This document shows, one piece after another, positions 6,868 through 16,010 of a stretch of 33,899 nt of DNA. The notes beneath the pieces are model-generated. The model searched no databases and was not told the DNA's origin. It saw only the letters and a list, made by a program, of their open reading frames with translations. Both the position numbers and the translations under genes were made by a program. This stretch comes from Deltaproteobacteria bacterium (GTDB lineage Bacteria; Myxococcota_A; Polyangia; JAAYKL01). The first letter of the stretch is position 1, and every line of letters begins with the position of its first letter. The stretch is from assembly GCA_029565915.1 (NCBI GenBank), contig JAKQNG010000006.1:1-33899 (forward strand). The letters are read 5' to 3'.

Positions 6868-8058
6868 ATGACCGACCGCTTTGACATCGCCGTCATCGGC
6901 GGCGGCATCGTGGGATGTGCCACGGCCCTCACCCTGTGCACCCGGAACAAGGGCCGGGTGGTGGTGCTGGAGGCGGAATCCCTGCTCGCTTCCCACCAGA
7001 CCGGCAACAACAGCGGCGTCATCCATTCGGGACTCTACTACCGGCCCGGCTCGGCCAGAGCCGCCCTGTGTACACAGGGGCGCGACCGGATGGTCGCCTT
7101 CTGCGAAGCACACGCCATTCCCCACCGCCGCTGCGGAAAAATCGTTGTGGCGGTCTGCGACAGCGAACGCGCGGCTCTTGCGGAGCTGAAACGGCGCGGA
7201 GAGGCCAACGGGCTGGCGGGCATGGAAGACCTGGACGAGGCGGACATCCGCGCGCTGGAACCGGCGATCCGCGGCGTGGCGGGCCTGCGCATTGCGGAAA
7301 CGGGCGTGGTGGACTACCGCCGCGTCGTGGAGGTCATGGCCCGGCTCATCCTTGAAAAGGGAGGCGCCATTCGAACGGGCCATCGGGTCACTGCGGTACA
7401 GAAGGACGGGGACGGATTCCGCCTCGTCACCCCCGGAGGAGCCGTGACGGCGGCCTTTGTGGTGAACTGCGCGGGCCTGCAGTGCGATCGGGTGGCCCGA
7501 TTGTGCGGCGTGCCGCCGGACCTGCGCATCGTTCCGTTCCGCGGTGAGTACTATGAATTCCGAAAAGACTGCCGGCACCTCGTCAACGGCCTCGTCTACC
7601 CCGTGCCGGATCCGTCGCTGCCCTTTCTGGGCGTTCATTTCACGAGAATGGTGGACAACCGGGTGGAGGCGGGGCCAAACGCGATCCTCGCCCTGCGGCG
7701 CGAAGGGTACAGCCGGACGTCGTTTTCGGCTTCCGACACCCTTGGCACCCTCACCTGGCCGGGATTCTGGAAACTGGCGGCCCGGCACTGGCGATCCGGC
7801 ATGGGGGAAATCCACCGCTCCTTTTCAAAGCGGGCCTTTGTTTCGGCCCTGCGCCACCTCATGCCCGACCTCGACGGCAATGCCCTTGTGCGGGGCGGCG
7901 CCGGCGTGCGGGCCCAGGCGCTGTCGAAGGATGGCCGGCTGCTGGACGACTTTGAAATCCGCACCGCGCACGGACAGGTGCACGTGCTGAACGCCCCTTC
8001 CCCGGCAGCCACGGCCAGTCTGGCCATCGGGCAGGTCATCGCGGACCGCATCCACTGA
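6868..8058 (+). CDS. lhgO: L-2-hydroxyglutarate oxidase (LhgO family FAD-dependent oxidase)
   Basis: FAD-dependent oxidoreductase of the DAO superfamily, 396 residues, the normal LhgO (YgaF) length. It oxidises L-2-hydroxyglutarate to 2-oxoglutarate, a metabolite-repair reaction that in E. coli feeds electrons to the membrane quinone pool. Evidence is the N-terminal dinucleotide-binding motif VIGGGIVGCATA, the flavin-contacting segment HQTGNNSGVIHSGLYY, the VVDYRRVVEVMARLI region, VVNCAGLQCDRVA, and the family-typical IVPFRGEYYEF and HFTRMVDNRVEAGPNA. GGAG sits nine bases before the ATG. The gene stands alone, divergent from the beta-helix lipoprotein and 108 bases ahead of the two-component/RND operon, so nothing local links it to efflux. 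The family assignment is strong; substrate specificity is known from homologues only. Confidence 0.93.
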   Translation: MTDRFDIAVIGGGIVGCATALTLCTRNKGRVVVLEAESLLASHQTGNNSGVIHSGLYYRPGSARAALCTQGRDRMVAFCEAHAIPHRRCGKIVVAVCDSERAALAELKRRGEANGLAGMEDLDEADIRALEPAIRGVAGLRIAETGVVDYRRVVEVMARLILEKGGAIRTGHRVTAVQKDGDGFRLVTPGGAVTAAFVVNCAGLQCDRVARLCGVPPDLRIVPFRGEYYEFRKDCRHLVNGLVYPVPDPSLPFLGVHFTRMVDNRVEAGPNAILALRREGYSRTSFSASDTLGTLTWPGFWKLAARHWRSGMGEIHRSFSKRAFVSALRHLMPDLDGNALVRGGAGVRAQALSKDGRLLDDFEIRTAHGQVHVLNAPSPAATASLAIGQVIADRIH

Positions 8059-8078
8059 CCTGCCGGGTACAATCTGTT

Positions 8079-8095
8079 ACAGAATTGGAACAGAA
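8079..8095 (+). promoter_or_regulatory. Candidate response-regulator binding site (11-bp direct repeat)
   Basis: ACAGAA at 8079-8084 recurs at 8090-8095 with an 11-base period in the 108-base gap ahead of the response regulator gene. OmpR/PhoB-type regulators usually bind as tandem dimers to direct repeats with about this spacing, so autoregulation of the operon is plausible. A -10-like TACAAT lies just upstream at 8068-8073. Pure pattern inference. Confidence 0.3.
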
Positions 8096-8166
8096 AAACA
8101 CCCGATGATGCGTTACCAGTCAATGGACTGCAACAAGGGCCGACCACACGGCCCGGAAATGGAACC

Positions 8167-8889
8167 ATGGTGAACGACCGAACAACCCGCTGGATTCTGC
8201 TGGTGGAAGACGACGACAAACTCGCCCGCCTCGTGCGCGACTACCTGTCCACCACTCTCGGACTCGACGTGGTCATCGAGGGCCGGGGCGACAGGGCGGT
8301 CCACCGCATCCTCAACGAAAACCCCGATCTCGTCATCCTCGACATCATGCTGCCCGGACTGGATGGACTCTCCGTCTGCCGCGACGTCCGCGACGGGTAC
8401 CGGGGGCCCATCCTGATGCTCACTGCCCTCGGCGATGAAGTGGACGAGGTGGTGGGACTGGAAATGGGGGCCGACGACTACGTGGCCAAACCGGCCAGCC
8501 CCCGCCTGCTCGCCGCGCGCGTGAAAACGCTGCTGCGCCGCTTTGCGCGAACGACGGACGAACAGGGACGCCCCGTGACCCGCCGTCTGACGGTGGGACG
8601 CGTGACCATTGACGCGGCGCTGCGGACCGCGTGGGTGGACGACACACGGCTGTCTCTGTCCACCGCGGAATTCGATCTCCTGTGGTTTCTTTCGGAGCAC
8701 GCCGGCACCGTGGTGTCCCGCGAAGACCTTTACCGCGAGTTGCGGGGCGTGGAATGGGACGGCCTCGATCGATCCATCGACCTGCGCATCGCCCGCCTGC
8801 GCAAAAAGCTGGGCGACGATGCCCAGCAGCCCGGCATCGTGATGTCCGTCCGCGGTTCCGGCTACCAGTTGTCGGAGGGTGAGCCATGA
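8167..8889 (+). CDS. OmpR/PhoB-family response regulator
   Basis: Two-component response regulator of 240 residues. The receiver domain (about 9-122) has the acidic pocket EDDD (residues 14-17), phosphoacceptor Asp59 in ILDIMLPGLDG, the switch Thr86 (MLTALGD) and Lys108 in YVAKP. The C-terminal winged-helix trans_reg_C domain (about 140-236) shows LSTAEFDLLWFLSEHAG, VVSREDLYRELRG and the recognition-helix region DRSIDLRIARLRKKLGD, ending in VRGSGYQL. It overlaps the following histidine kinase gene by four bases (ATGA) and heads the operon of an RND efflux system, so it most probably controls that pump in response to envelope stress or toxic compounds. RstA/CpxR-like in type; the exact orthologue cannot be told from sequence alone. 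Confidence 0.94.
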   Translation: MVNDRTTRWILLVEDDDKLARLVRDYLSTTLGLDVVIEGRGDRAVHRILNENPDLVILDIMLPGLDGLSVCRDVRDGYRGPILMLTALGDEVDEVVGLEMGADDYVAKPASPRLLAARVKTLLRRFARTTDEQGRPVTRRLTVGRVTIDAALRTAWVDDTRLSLSTAEFDLLWFLSEHAGTVVSREDLYRELRGVEWDGLDRSIDLRIARLRKKLGDDAQQPGIVMSVRGSGYQLSEGEP

Positions 8890-10229
8890 ACCGCCTGTTC
8901 ATCCGGGGACTGATCCTGATTCTGCTGGCCCAGTTCCTGTCCTTTGTGGTGGCCTCGGTCATCGTCCACAGCGCCATTGTCCATCGCTGGAAAGATGCAC
9001 CGCCGGACTTCTCCCGTTTTGCATCGGCCATCATTGAGGAAACCACCAGCGACATGTCGCCGGCGGAACGTTCGGCGCTGATCCACCGCCTGCAGCGCGA
9101 AAAGCAGTTGCCCATCGACATCGCGCCGATGACCGCCCTCGGCCTCTCCGCCGAGAACACCGCCCGGCTTGCCAGGGGCGAAACGGTAATCGCCGGCAGC
9201 AGTGCGCAGATGAGCGATCGGTGGCATGGAGACGGACTTCTGGTTTTCGTACCCGTCGAAGATGGCGCGCGGGCAATGGTGATTGCGCCGCGGATTCCCA
9301 CCATTCCGGGCTGGCAGACCTGGGTGCTCGTCCTGCTGTCGGTCACCGCCATCGTGTCCATCGCGGCGGTGCTCATCGCCCGGCCCATTGTCCGCCACCT
9401 GCGCCCCCTCGAAGCGGCCACCGCAAGAATCGCCGCCGGCGACCTCACCGCCCGCACGGACGTTTACTCGAAGGACGCCATCGGCTCCCTGGCCCGGGCC
9501 TTCAACACCATGGCGGAGCGCATCCAGAAGCTGCTCGAAAACCAGCGGCACCTGGTCCAGGCCGTGGCCCACGAGCTGCGCACGCCCATCGCGCGGATGC
9601 GGTTCGGCCTCGAAATGCTGGGCGGCTCGTCTCCGGACGCGGGGCTGGAGGACCGGCGGGCATCTCTGGAAGCGGATCTGGCGGAGCTGGATGCCCTGGC
9701 GGAAGAGCTGCTGGTCTATTCCCGCTATGACAGCGAACGGGCGCGCCTTGAAAAGGTGCCCCTGGATCCGGCGGCCGTGGTGCGGGATCGATTTGATGCG
9801 TTCCATCCTGTCCATCCGACGCTGGCCATGAAACTCACGTCAAACCTCCCCTCCGATGCCCTGGTGAACCTCGATCTGCGTTCTCTGGAGCGGGTGGTGG
9901 GCAATCTGATCGGCAATGCGGCGCGATATGCGCAGCAGACCATCGAGGTCCGCATCGAGCAGGACGGAGGGAACCTGTGCGTGGAGGTCCACGACGACGG
10001 TCCCGGCATCCCGTCCGGCGATCGCCAGCGCCTGCTCGAACCCTTTGTCCGGCTGGATGACAGCCGCAGCCGCGCCTCCGGCGGCGCCGGACTGGGTCTC
10101 GCCATCGTCCAGCGCATCCTGCAGGCCAACGGCGGCGAGGTCCGCATCGACGAATCGGATCTGGGCGGCGCCCGGATCGTCACCACCTGGCCCCTTGAAA
10201 ACGGAACCCTTCGTGCCAACGCGATGTGA
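8886..10229 (+). CDS. Sensor histidine kinase (HAMP-HisKA-HATPase)
   Basis: Membrane sensor kinase of 447 residues, cognate to the upstream regulator. Two membrane segments (about 7-28 and 146-166) flank a periplasmic sensor region of about 115 residues that I cannot assign. Next come a HAMP linker (about 166-218, IARPIVRHLRPLE, RAFNTMAERIQ), a HisKA domain with phosphoacceptor His229 in QAVAHELRTPIARMRF, and a HATPase domain with an N-box (NLIGNAARYA), DDGPGIP and GGAGLGLAIVQRI. The domain order matches the RstB/CpxA class. It starts within the stop codon of the regulator gene, and its own stop lies 16 bases before the RND adaptor, so all are probably one transcript. Confidence 0.94.
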   Translation: MNRLFIRGLILILLAQFLSFVVASVIVHSAIVHRWKDAPPDFSRFASAIIEETTSDMSPAERSALIHRLQREKQLPIDIAPMTALGLSAENTARLARGETVIAGSSAQMSDRWHGDGLLVFVPVEDGARAMVIAPRIPTIPGWQTWVLVLLSVTAIVSIAAVLIARPIVRHLRPLEAATARIAAGDLTARTDVYSKDAIGSLARAFNTMAERIQKLLENQRHLVQAVAHELRTPIARMRFGLEMLGGSSPDAGLEDRRASLEADLAELDALAEELLVYSRYDSERARLEKVPLDPAAVVRDRFDAFHPVHPTLAMKLTSNLPSDALVNLDLRSLERVVGNLIGNAARYAQQTIEVRIEQDGGNLCVEVHDDGPGIPSGDRQRLLEPFVRLDDSRSRASGGAGLGLAIVQRILQANGGEVRIDESDLGGARIVTTWPLENGTLRANAM

Positions 10230-10245
10230 ATATGGAGAAATGCAC

Positions 10246-11430
10246 ATGAAACAGAACAGACAAATCATGCAAACAACCTTCTGCGCTGCGTCCATCCTTC
10301 TACTGGCACTGCTGGCCGCCGGATGTTCGAAAAAGGCCGATGCCGCGGGCGATGCAGCTGATCAGGTGCGCAGCGTGGACTACGTCACCGTGACAACCGC
10401 GCCCATCGTCGAACGCCGGATCTACACCGGCGATCTGGAGGCAACCGCCAGCGTGGCCCTGTACCCGCTGCTCCAGGAACGGATTGTCAGCTTTCCGGTG
10501 GAGGAAGGCACGGAGGTGAAGGCCGGACAGGTCATCGCCCTCATCCGCGCTGCCAGCCTGAAGGAGAGCCGCGCCCAGACCCAGGCGCAGATCGAGGCGC
10601 TGGACGAAACACTGGCCAGCCAGTCGCGGGAGCTGGAGCGGGCGCGCAGCCTCCACGAGAGCCGGATCGTCACCCAGCAGACCCTCGACCAGATGGAGTC
10701 CGCCTACCGGACCAACCTGGCCCAGCGCAAGGTGCTGGACGCGGGCCTCGGACAGGTGGAAATCACCGCGGGCAACGCCATCATCAAGGCGCCCTTCGAC
10801 GGTATCATTTCGGGAAAACGCCTGGAGCAGGGCGATATCGCCTCGCCGGCCCAACCCCTGTGCACAGTCGTGCAGATGGATCCCATCCGCCTCTCCATTC
10901 CCGTCATCGAACGGGATCTCGCCGTGGTCCGCACGGGGCTGGCCGTGGAGGTCACTGTGGACGCCCATCCGGGCCGCGTGTTCAGAGGTGAGGTAACCCG
11001 GATCCTGCCCGTCCTCGATCCGGGCACCCGGACCAACGAAGTGCGCATCGAAATTCCCAACCCCGTTGAGGCAGACGCCGGCGGCCCGGCCCTGAAACCG
11101 GGCATGTTCGGCCACGCGGAAATCATCGTCCGCACTGTGCCCGATGCGGTCGTCGTGCCCACCCGCTCCCTGATGGTGGACCCGGAAGGCCGGACGGGCA
11201 TGCGACGGGTGCTGGTGCTGACAAAGGATAACGTCGCGCAGGAAAAACTGGTGGAGACGGGCACCGCGTCCGGCGATGTCTTTGAGGTGAAGAGCGGTCT
11301 CGCAGCGGGAGAACGGGTGGTCGTTCGCGGGCAGTACGGCGTGGCCGACGGTGAGCGGGTAAAGGCAACGGACATCTCAAAAGACGGGGTGGCCGCGGCA
11401 CCGGCAAAAAGCGCGCAGGTGAGCCCATGA
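10246..11430 (+). CDS. RND efflux periplasmic adaptor (membrane fusion protein) lipoprotein
   Basis: HlyD/AcrA-type adaptor of about 394 residues that bridges the inner-membrane RND pump and the outer-membrane channel. The signal peptide ends in the lipobox LAAGC. Then come a barrel-sandwich (lipoyl-like) half (VEEGTEVKAGQVIALI), an alpha-helical hairpin (about 90-150, ESRAQTQAQIEALDETL to LDQMESAYRTNLAQ), the second lipoyl half (IKAPFDGIISGKRLEQGD), a beta-barrel and a membrane-proximal domain (VVVRGQYGVADGERVKA). The short hairpin fits the AcrA class. I chose the ATG at 10246 because GGAG at 10234-10237 lies eight bases upstream; the in-frame ATG at 10240 is only two bases from it. It follows the kinase by 16 bases and overlaps the pump gene by four. 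Confidence 0.94.
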   Translation: MKQNRQIMQTTFCAASILLLALLAAGCSKKADAAGDAADQVRSVDYVTVTTAPIVERRIYTGDLEATASVALYPLLQERIVSFPVEEGTEVKAGQVIALIRAASLKESRAQTQAQIEALDETLASQSRELERARSLHESRIVTQQTLDQMESAYRTNLAQRKVLDAGLGQVEITAGNAIIKAPFDGIISGKRLEQGDIASPAQPLCTVVQMDPIRLSIPVIERDLAVVRTGLAVEVTVDAHPGRVFRGEVTRILPVLDPGTRTNEVRIEIPNPVEADAGGPALKPGMFGHAEIIVRTVPDAVVVPTRSLMVDPEGRTGMRRVLVLTKDNVAQEKLVETGTASGDVFEVKSGLAAGERVVVRGQYGVADGERVKATDISKDGVAAAPAKSAQVSP

Positions 11431-14400
11431 ACATCTCCGAATTCTCGGTGCGCCGGGGCGTCACCGTGGGAATGGTGTGCGTTCTCATCTTCGGCTTCGG
11501 CATGTACTCCCTCAGTCGCCTCCAGCTCGACCTCTATCCGGAAATCACGTTTCCCATGGTGCTCATCCTCACCAACTACACGGGGGCCAGCCCCGAGGAC
11601 ATGGAAACCCTCGTCACCAAGCCCATCGAATCGGCAGTGGCCAGCGCCAAGGGCGTGGAGTCCATCACCTCCAGCTCCAAGCAGGGCGCCTCGGTGGTGG
11701 TGGCCGAATTCGACTGGGACAAGGACATGGACCAGGCGGAGACGGACATCCGGCGCAAGCTCGAAATGGTGGAAGGATTTCTGCCCACCGACGCGGACAA
11801 GTCGATGATCTTCGCCATGGATCCCTCCATGCAGCCCATCGTGATGGTGACCCTGAACGGCGACTATCCCCCGGACGAACTGCGCCACGTTGCCGAAGAA
11901 GACGTGTGCGATCGGGTGGAGCGACTGGACGGCGTTGCCTCCTGCGACGCGGTGGGCGGACTCGACCGGGAAATCCGCGTCACCCTCCATCCGGCAAAGC
12001 TGGCCTCCTATGGTCTGGACGCCACGTCGGTCCTCTACGCCATCGGCCGCGAAAACACCCAGGAACCCGGCGGCTCCATCGACCAGGGACCATTTTCGTA
12101 CAACATCCAGACCAAGGGCAAACTGCAGTCCGTTGACGAGCTGCGCAACACCGTGGTCGGTCAGAAAATGGGACCGGACGGCCGTCCCGCGTTCATCCGC
12201 CTGCATCAGGTCGCGGATGTCGCCGACACCTTCAACGAACCCACCCGCATCATCGAAGTAAACGACGAATCCTCCGTGTGGATCATCATCCGCAAGCAGT
12301 CGGGCGAAAACACGGTAAAGGCCACGGACGCCACCCTTGCGGAGCTGGAAAAATTCGAAAAGGAATCCGAAGGCCGCCTCCGGTTCGGCACCATCTTCCG
12401 GCAGGCCGACTACATCAACGCGTCGCTCGGCAACCTCTCGTCCAGCGCCCTCCTGGCCGTGGGCATCACCTTCCTCGTCCTGCTCCTCATGCTGGGCAAC
12501 TTCCGCAGCTCGCTCATCGTCGCCACGGCCATTCCCCTCTCCGTGGTGGCCACGTTCTTTGTCATGGACCGGGCCGGCATGACCCTCAACGTGCTGTCCA
12601 TGGCGGGCCTCGCCCTGGCCGTGGGCATGCTGGTGGACAACGCCATCGTCGTGCTCGAAAACATCTTCCGGCTGCGGCAGGAAGGCATGGCGCCCCGGGA
12701 TGCCGCCGTGAAAGGGGCCAGCGGCGTGTCCCTGGCGGTGACGGCCTCCACCCTGACCACCGTGGCGGTGTTCGTGCCGGTGCTGTTCGTGCCCGGCATC
12801 GCCGGCGTCATGTTCGAAGACATGGCGGTGACCATCTGCTTCTCCCTGCTCGTTTCTCTGGCGGTGGCCATCACGTTCATTCCCCTGGCCGCGTCCCGCC
12901 TGCTGGGCCTCGGTGACCGGGGAAAAGACGCAAAGAAGGCGTCCCGCTGGAATCCTCTGGGAAAAATCCTCGAACCTTACGGGAATTTTCTCAAGCGAGC
13001 GCTCGCCCGTCGCTGGATCGTCGTCGTCGGGCTGTTCGCGGCCATCGCCGTCACGGTGCTCATGTACATGGCCCTGCCCACGGACTTCATGACCGAGCAG
13101 GATCAATCGATGATCATTATTTCAATGGAAGCGCCGGTGGGCAGCAACCTGGACGAAACCAAACGGTTCTGCGACGAAATGCTGACCATTGTCAAAGATG
13201 TCATTCCCGCATCCGACCGCAAGCTGATCGCCGCTGAAATCGGCGCCGGCGAAGGATTTACCTCCATCTTCTCAAAAGGGCTCCACTCGGCCACCATCCG
13301 CGTTCCTCTGGTGGGCGTTGGCGACCGACAGGTGTCCCAGTCGGAATACGAAGACCGGTTGCGCGAACGCCTGAAGCGCGTTCCCGACCTGACCGTCAAG
13401 ATTGGCGAAATGATGAACATGACCGGCGGGGCGGACATGGAGCTGAAGCTGCTGGGCCACGACCTCGACGAGCTGCGCCGGGTGGGCAAGGAACTGGAGG
13501 CGGAACTGAAAGAGATGCCCCGGATCGCGGAGGTGTCGTTCTCCTTTGCCGATCCGACCCCTCAGCTGACCGTGGAGTTCAATCGCAACAAGGCCGCGGA
13601 GCTCGGCGTGGGAACCGCTGCCATGGGGCAGACCGTGGCCACCTATTTCCTCGGACGGACCGCCGGTTTCTATTCGGACGGCGGCGACGAACACCCCATC
13701 ATGGTGCGCTACGACAAGGCCGATCGCATGGACGTGGAGCAGCTCTCCCGCGCGCCGGTCGCTGTTCCGGGCGGCGACACGGTGCCCCTCGGACACCTGG
13801 CGCAAGTGCGGCTGGAACCGGGACCTGTGGCCATCGAGCGCCTCGATCAGGAGCGCTCCGCCACCGTGAAAATCACGTTGAAGGACAACTGGGTGGATGA
13901 AAATGGCGACTCCCACCGCAAGGATCTGAAGGATTCCATTGCGACAATTGAGACAACGCTGAAAAAGTATCACTGGCCCCAGAACATGCGCTTTGAAGTG
14001 GGCGGCACGGCGGAGGACTTCATGGAATCCTTCCAGTGGCTGGGCGTAGCGCTGATTGTCTCCATCCTGCTCGTGTACATGGTGATGGCCAGCCAGTTCG
14101 AATCCTTCCGTCAGCCCTTCATCATCCTGTTCTCGGTGCCCCTCGCCCTCATCGGCGTGGTGCTCACTTTCGTGATCACCGGCAACCCGCTGGACGTCTC
14201 GGCCCTCATCGGCGTCATCATGCTGATGGGCATCGTGGTGAACAACGGCATCGTCATGGTGGACGCGGCCAACCAGTTGCGGGAAACCGGCCTCGACCGG
14301 TTCGACGCCATCCGCGAGGCGGCAAAAATCCGCCTGCGTCCCGTGCTGCTGACCAGCATGACGACGATATGCGGCATGATTCCCCTGGCCCTTGAAATCG

Positions 14401-14546
14401 GCGATGGCTCCGAAGCCTGGTCCGGCATGGCCCAGGCGGTCATCGGCGGACTGCTGGTTTCGACCTTCCTGACCCTGATCGTGATTCCCACGTTCTACAC
14501 CATTTTCGCAAAGAAGGAGGTGGCCCCATGCGCGCCTTCCGCATGA
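11427..14546 (+). CDS. RND-family efflux pump, HAE-1/AcrB-like inner-membrane transporter
   Basis: Resistance-nodulation-division transporter of 1,039 residues, the normal length, with a proton-driven drug, detergent or lipid export role. The two-fold repeat is clear: TM1 near 12-30, the first large periplasmic loop to about 335, TM2-6, TM7 near 530-550, the second loop, then TM8-12. The TM4 motif is GMLVDNAIVVLEN with Asp404-Asn405 where AcrB has Asp407-Asp408, and the TM10 motif is GIVVNNGIVMVDAANQ where AcrB has Lys940. This variant of the proton relay occurs in many AcrB-like pumps outside the AcrB subgroup, so the protein is not judged defective. ATGA overlap with the adaptor and a 19-base overlap with the TolC-type gene indicate co-translation. 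Substrates cannot be predicted. Confidence 0.95.
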   Translation: MNISEFSVRRGVTVGMVCVLIFGFGMYSLSRLQLDLYPEITFPMVLILTNYTGASPEDMETLVTKPIESAVASAKGVESITSSSKQGASVVVAEFDWDKDMDQAETDIRRKLEMVEGFLPTDADKSMIFAMDPSMQPIVMVTLNGDYPPDELRHVAEEDVCDRVERLDGVASCDAVGGLDREIRVTLHPAKLASYGLDATSVLYAIGRENTQEPGGSIDQGPFSYNIQTKGKLQSVDELRNTVVGQKMGPDGRPAFIRLHQVADVADTFNEPTRIIEVNDESSVWIIIRKQSGENTVKATDATLAELEKFEKESEGRLRFGTIFRQADYINASLGNLSSSALLAVGITFLVLLLMLGNFRSSLIVATAIPLSVVATFFVMDRAGMTLNVLSMAGLALAVGMLVDNAIVVLENIFRLRQEGMAPRDAAVKGASGVSLAVTASTLTTVAVFVPVLFVPGIAGVMFEDMAVTICFSLLVSLAVAITFIPLAASRLLGLGDRGKDAKKASRWNPLGKILEPYGNFLKRALARRWIVVVGLFAAIAVTVLMYMALPTDFMTEQDQSMIIISMEAPVGSNLDETKRFCDEMLTIVKDVIPASDRKLIAAEIGAGEGFTSIFSKGLHSATIRVPLVGVGDRQVSQSEYEDRLRERLKRVPDLTVKIGEMMNMTGGADMELKLLGHDLDELRRVGKELEAELKEMPRIAEVSFSFADPTPQLTVEFNRNKAAELGVGTAAMGQTVATYFLGRTAGFYSDGGDEHPIMVRYDKADRMDVEQLSRAPVAVPGGDTVPLGHLAQVRLEPGPVAIERLDQERSATVKITLKDNWVDENGDSHRKDLKDSIATIETTLKKYHWPQNMRFEVGGTAEDFMESFQWLGVALIVSILLVYMVMASQFESFRQPFIILFSVPLALIGVVLTFVITGNPLDVSALIGVIMLMGIVVNNGIVMVDAANQLRETGLDRFDAIREAAKIRLRPVLLTSMTTICGMIPLALEIGDGSEAWSGMAQAVIGGLLVSTFLTLIVIPTFYTIFAKKEVAPCAPSA

Positions 14547-15919
14547 CCTCATGGATTGCCCTTCTGACCACAGTGCCGGCACTGCTCCCCGCAGCGGCCA
14601 TCGCCCGGACCACAGCGGAATCTGCCGTGTCCACAACACCCGCGCCCTCCCCGTCACAGAAGGAGCTGACGCTGAAAGAAGCCCTCGCCCTGGCGGAACA
14701 GCGCAACCTCAGCCTGTCCAGTGCGCGCCTCCAGCTCGAAAAGGCGGATGCCCAGGTGCGCCAGGCATGGGCGGGCATTCTTCCCGTGGTGGGCATGAGC
14801 GCCACCTGGAGCCACCTGGATCACGCGGACGAACTCGATCCCTCGGCCATGACCGGCGGCATCCCCACCGGCGTGGACATGGACCCCATCGTCATCCGGC
14901 AGCAGGACTCCCTGTCGGGGGCCATGAGCGTCCAGCTGCCCCTCGTCAACCTGCCCGCTTGGCTGGGCATCCGCACAGCGAAGGCGGCCAAAGAACTGAC
15001 CGGGGCCTCCGTGGAGCAGGTCCGCCAGGCTATCCTATACGGCACAGCCCGGGCCTGGTATGTGGCCCTCATGTCCCGCTCCCTCGTCACATTGCAGGAG
15101 GACCAGATCGAATCGGCGCAGCACCATCTGGAGGTGGCGCAGCAGAAAGAAGCCGTCGGTTCCGGGCTGCGCATCGATGTGCTGCGCGCGCAGACCGACC
15201 TGGAGCAGGCCCTGCAGGATCTGGAAGATGCCCGGCTCTCGCTGGAAACCGCCTGCGATGCCCTGGGGATTCTCACGGGCAAAGGCGGGCTGCCCCTTCC
15301 CGCGGCGGCGGAGCCCATTGCGGAACCCGACATCGATGAGCGGACACTGGAGCGGGACGCCCGGGAACAGCGGCAGGATCTGGTGGTGCTGAAACAGAGC
15401 GAAGCACTGTCGCGAAAGCAGCTCCGGGGTGCGTGGATGAGCCTGCTGCCCTCCCTCAACGCCGTGTGGCAGGGGACTCACCAGTTTACCGAAATGTCCG
15501 ACATGGGTGACCCGGACAAATCCCGCTGGACCGCCATGGTGACCCTCTCCATTCCTCTGTTCGACTGGCGTTCGTGGAGCAGCATCCGGGTGCAGCGCAT
15601 GGCGCTGGAGCAGGCCTCGGCCCAGTTCGCCGAGGCGGAACAGACCGCGGGAAAAGAAGTCCGTCAGGCCCGGCGCGAATACCTGTCCGCCCTGCGGGCT
15701 GTTGAAAACGCGGCGCGCCAGTCGGAGCTGGCACGGGAATCCCTCACCCTCGCTTCTGCGGCCTACGACGCGGGCGCGGGCACGTCGCTGGATGTGACGG
15801 ACGCCCGAAGGACCGCCGCCGCCGCGGAAGTGAACGTCGTCACCGCCCGACTGAAGGCCCAGCTCTCCCTTGTGGCACTCCTGCAGGCCGCCGGCATCCC
15901 TCCCGAAAACGCCTTCTGA
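14528..15919 (+). CDS. TolC-family outer-membrane efflux protein
   Basis: Outer-membrane factor of 463 residues completing the tripartite pump. It has an N-terminal signal peptide (WIALLTTVPALLPAAAIA), then the two OEP repeats: LTLKEALALAEQRNLSLSSAR at the start of the first, and long Ala/Gln/Glu-rich alpha-helical stretches (about 150-270 and 340-455) typical of the TolC tunnel, separated by strand segments such as MVTLSIPLFDW. The start overlaps the RND gene by 19 bases. The gene ends 14 bases before a dispersed 29-base repeat and converges with the small lipoprotein gene at 16011. Confidence 0.93.
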   Translation: MRAFRMTSWIALLTTVPALLPAAAIARTTAESAVSTTPAPSPSQKELTLKEALALAEQRNLSLSSARLQLEKADAQVRQAWAGILPVVGMSATWSHLDHADELDPSAMTGGIPTGVDMDPIVIRQQDSLSGAMSVQLPLVNLPAWLGIRTAKAAKELTGASVEQVRQAILYGTARAWYVALMSRSLVTLQEDQIESAQHHLEVAQQKEAVGSGLRIDVLRAQTDLEQALQDLEDARLSLETACDALGILTGKGGLPLPAAAEPIAEPDIDERTLERDAREQRQDLVVLKQSEALSRKQLRGAWMSLLPSLNAVWQGTHQFTEMSDMGDPDKSRWTAMVTLSIPLFDWRSWSSIRVQRMALEQASAQFAEAEQTAGKEVRQARREYLSALRAVENAARQSELARESLTLASAAYDAGAGTSLDVTDARRTAAAAEVNVVTARLKAQLSLVALLQAAGIPPENAF

Positions 15920-15933
15920 ATCTGCATTCCCCC

Positions 15934-15962
15934 AATGATTTCCGCTTTCACGGATGGGGTGC
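15934..15962 (+). repeat. 29-bp dispersed repeat, copy 2
   Basis: Partner of the copy at 167-195 (28 of 29 identical). It occupies the 91-base convergent gap between the TolC-type gene and the lipoprotein gene at 16011. In both places it has the same orientation relative to the 3' end of the minus-strand gene. Confidence 0.6.
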
Positions 15963-16010
15963 CCGACCGGGATGCAACCACGGCAAGGCCGGTCCCAGCG
16001 GCACAATTCA

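Noticed and set aside
10704-13106. 800-codon open frame on the minus strand opposite the RND adaptor and pump
   Set aside because: It is a shadow of high-G+C coding sequence: the product is Gly/His/Arg-rich, without domains, start signals or a ribosome binding site, and the plus strand holds unmistakable genes.
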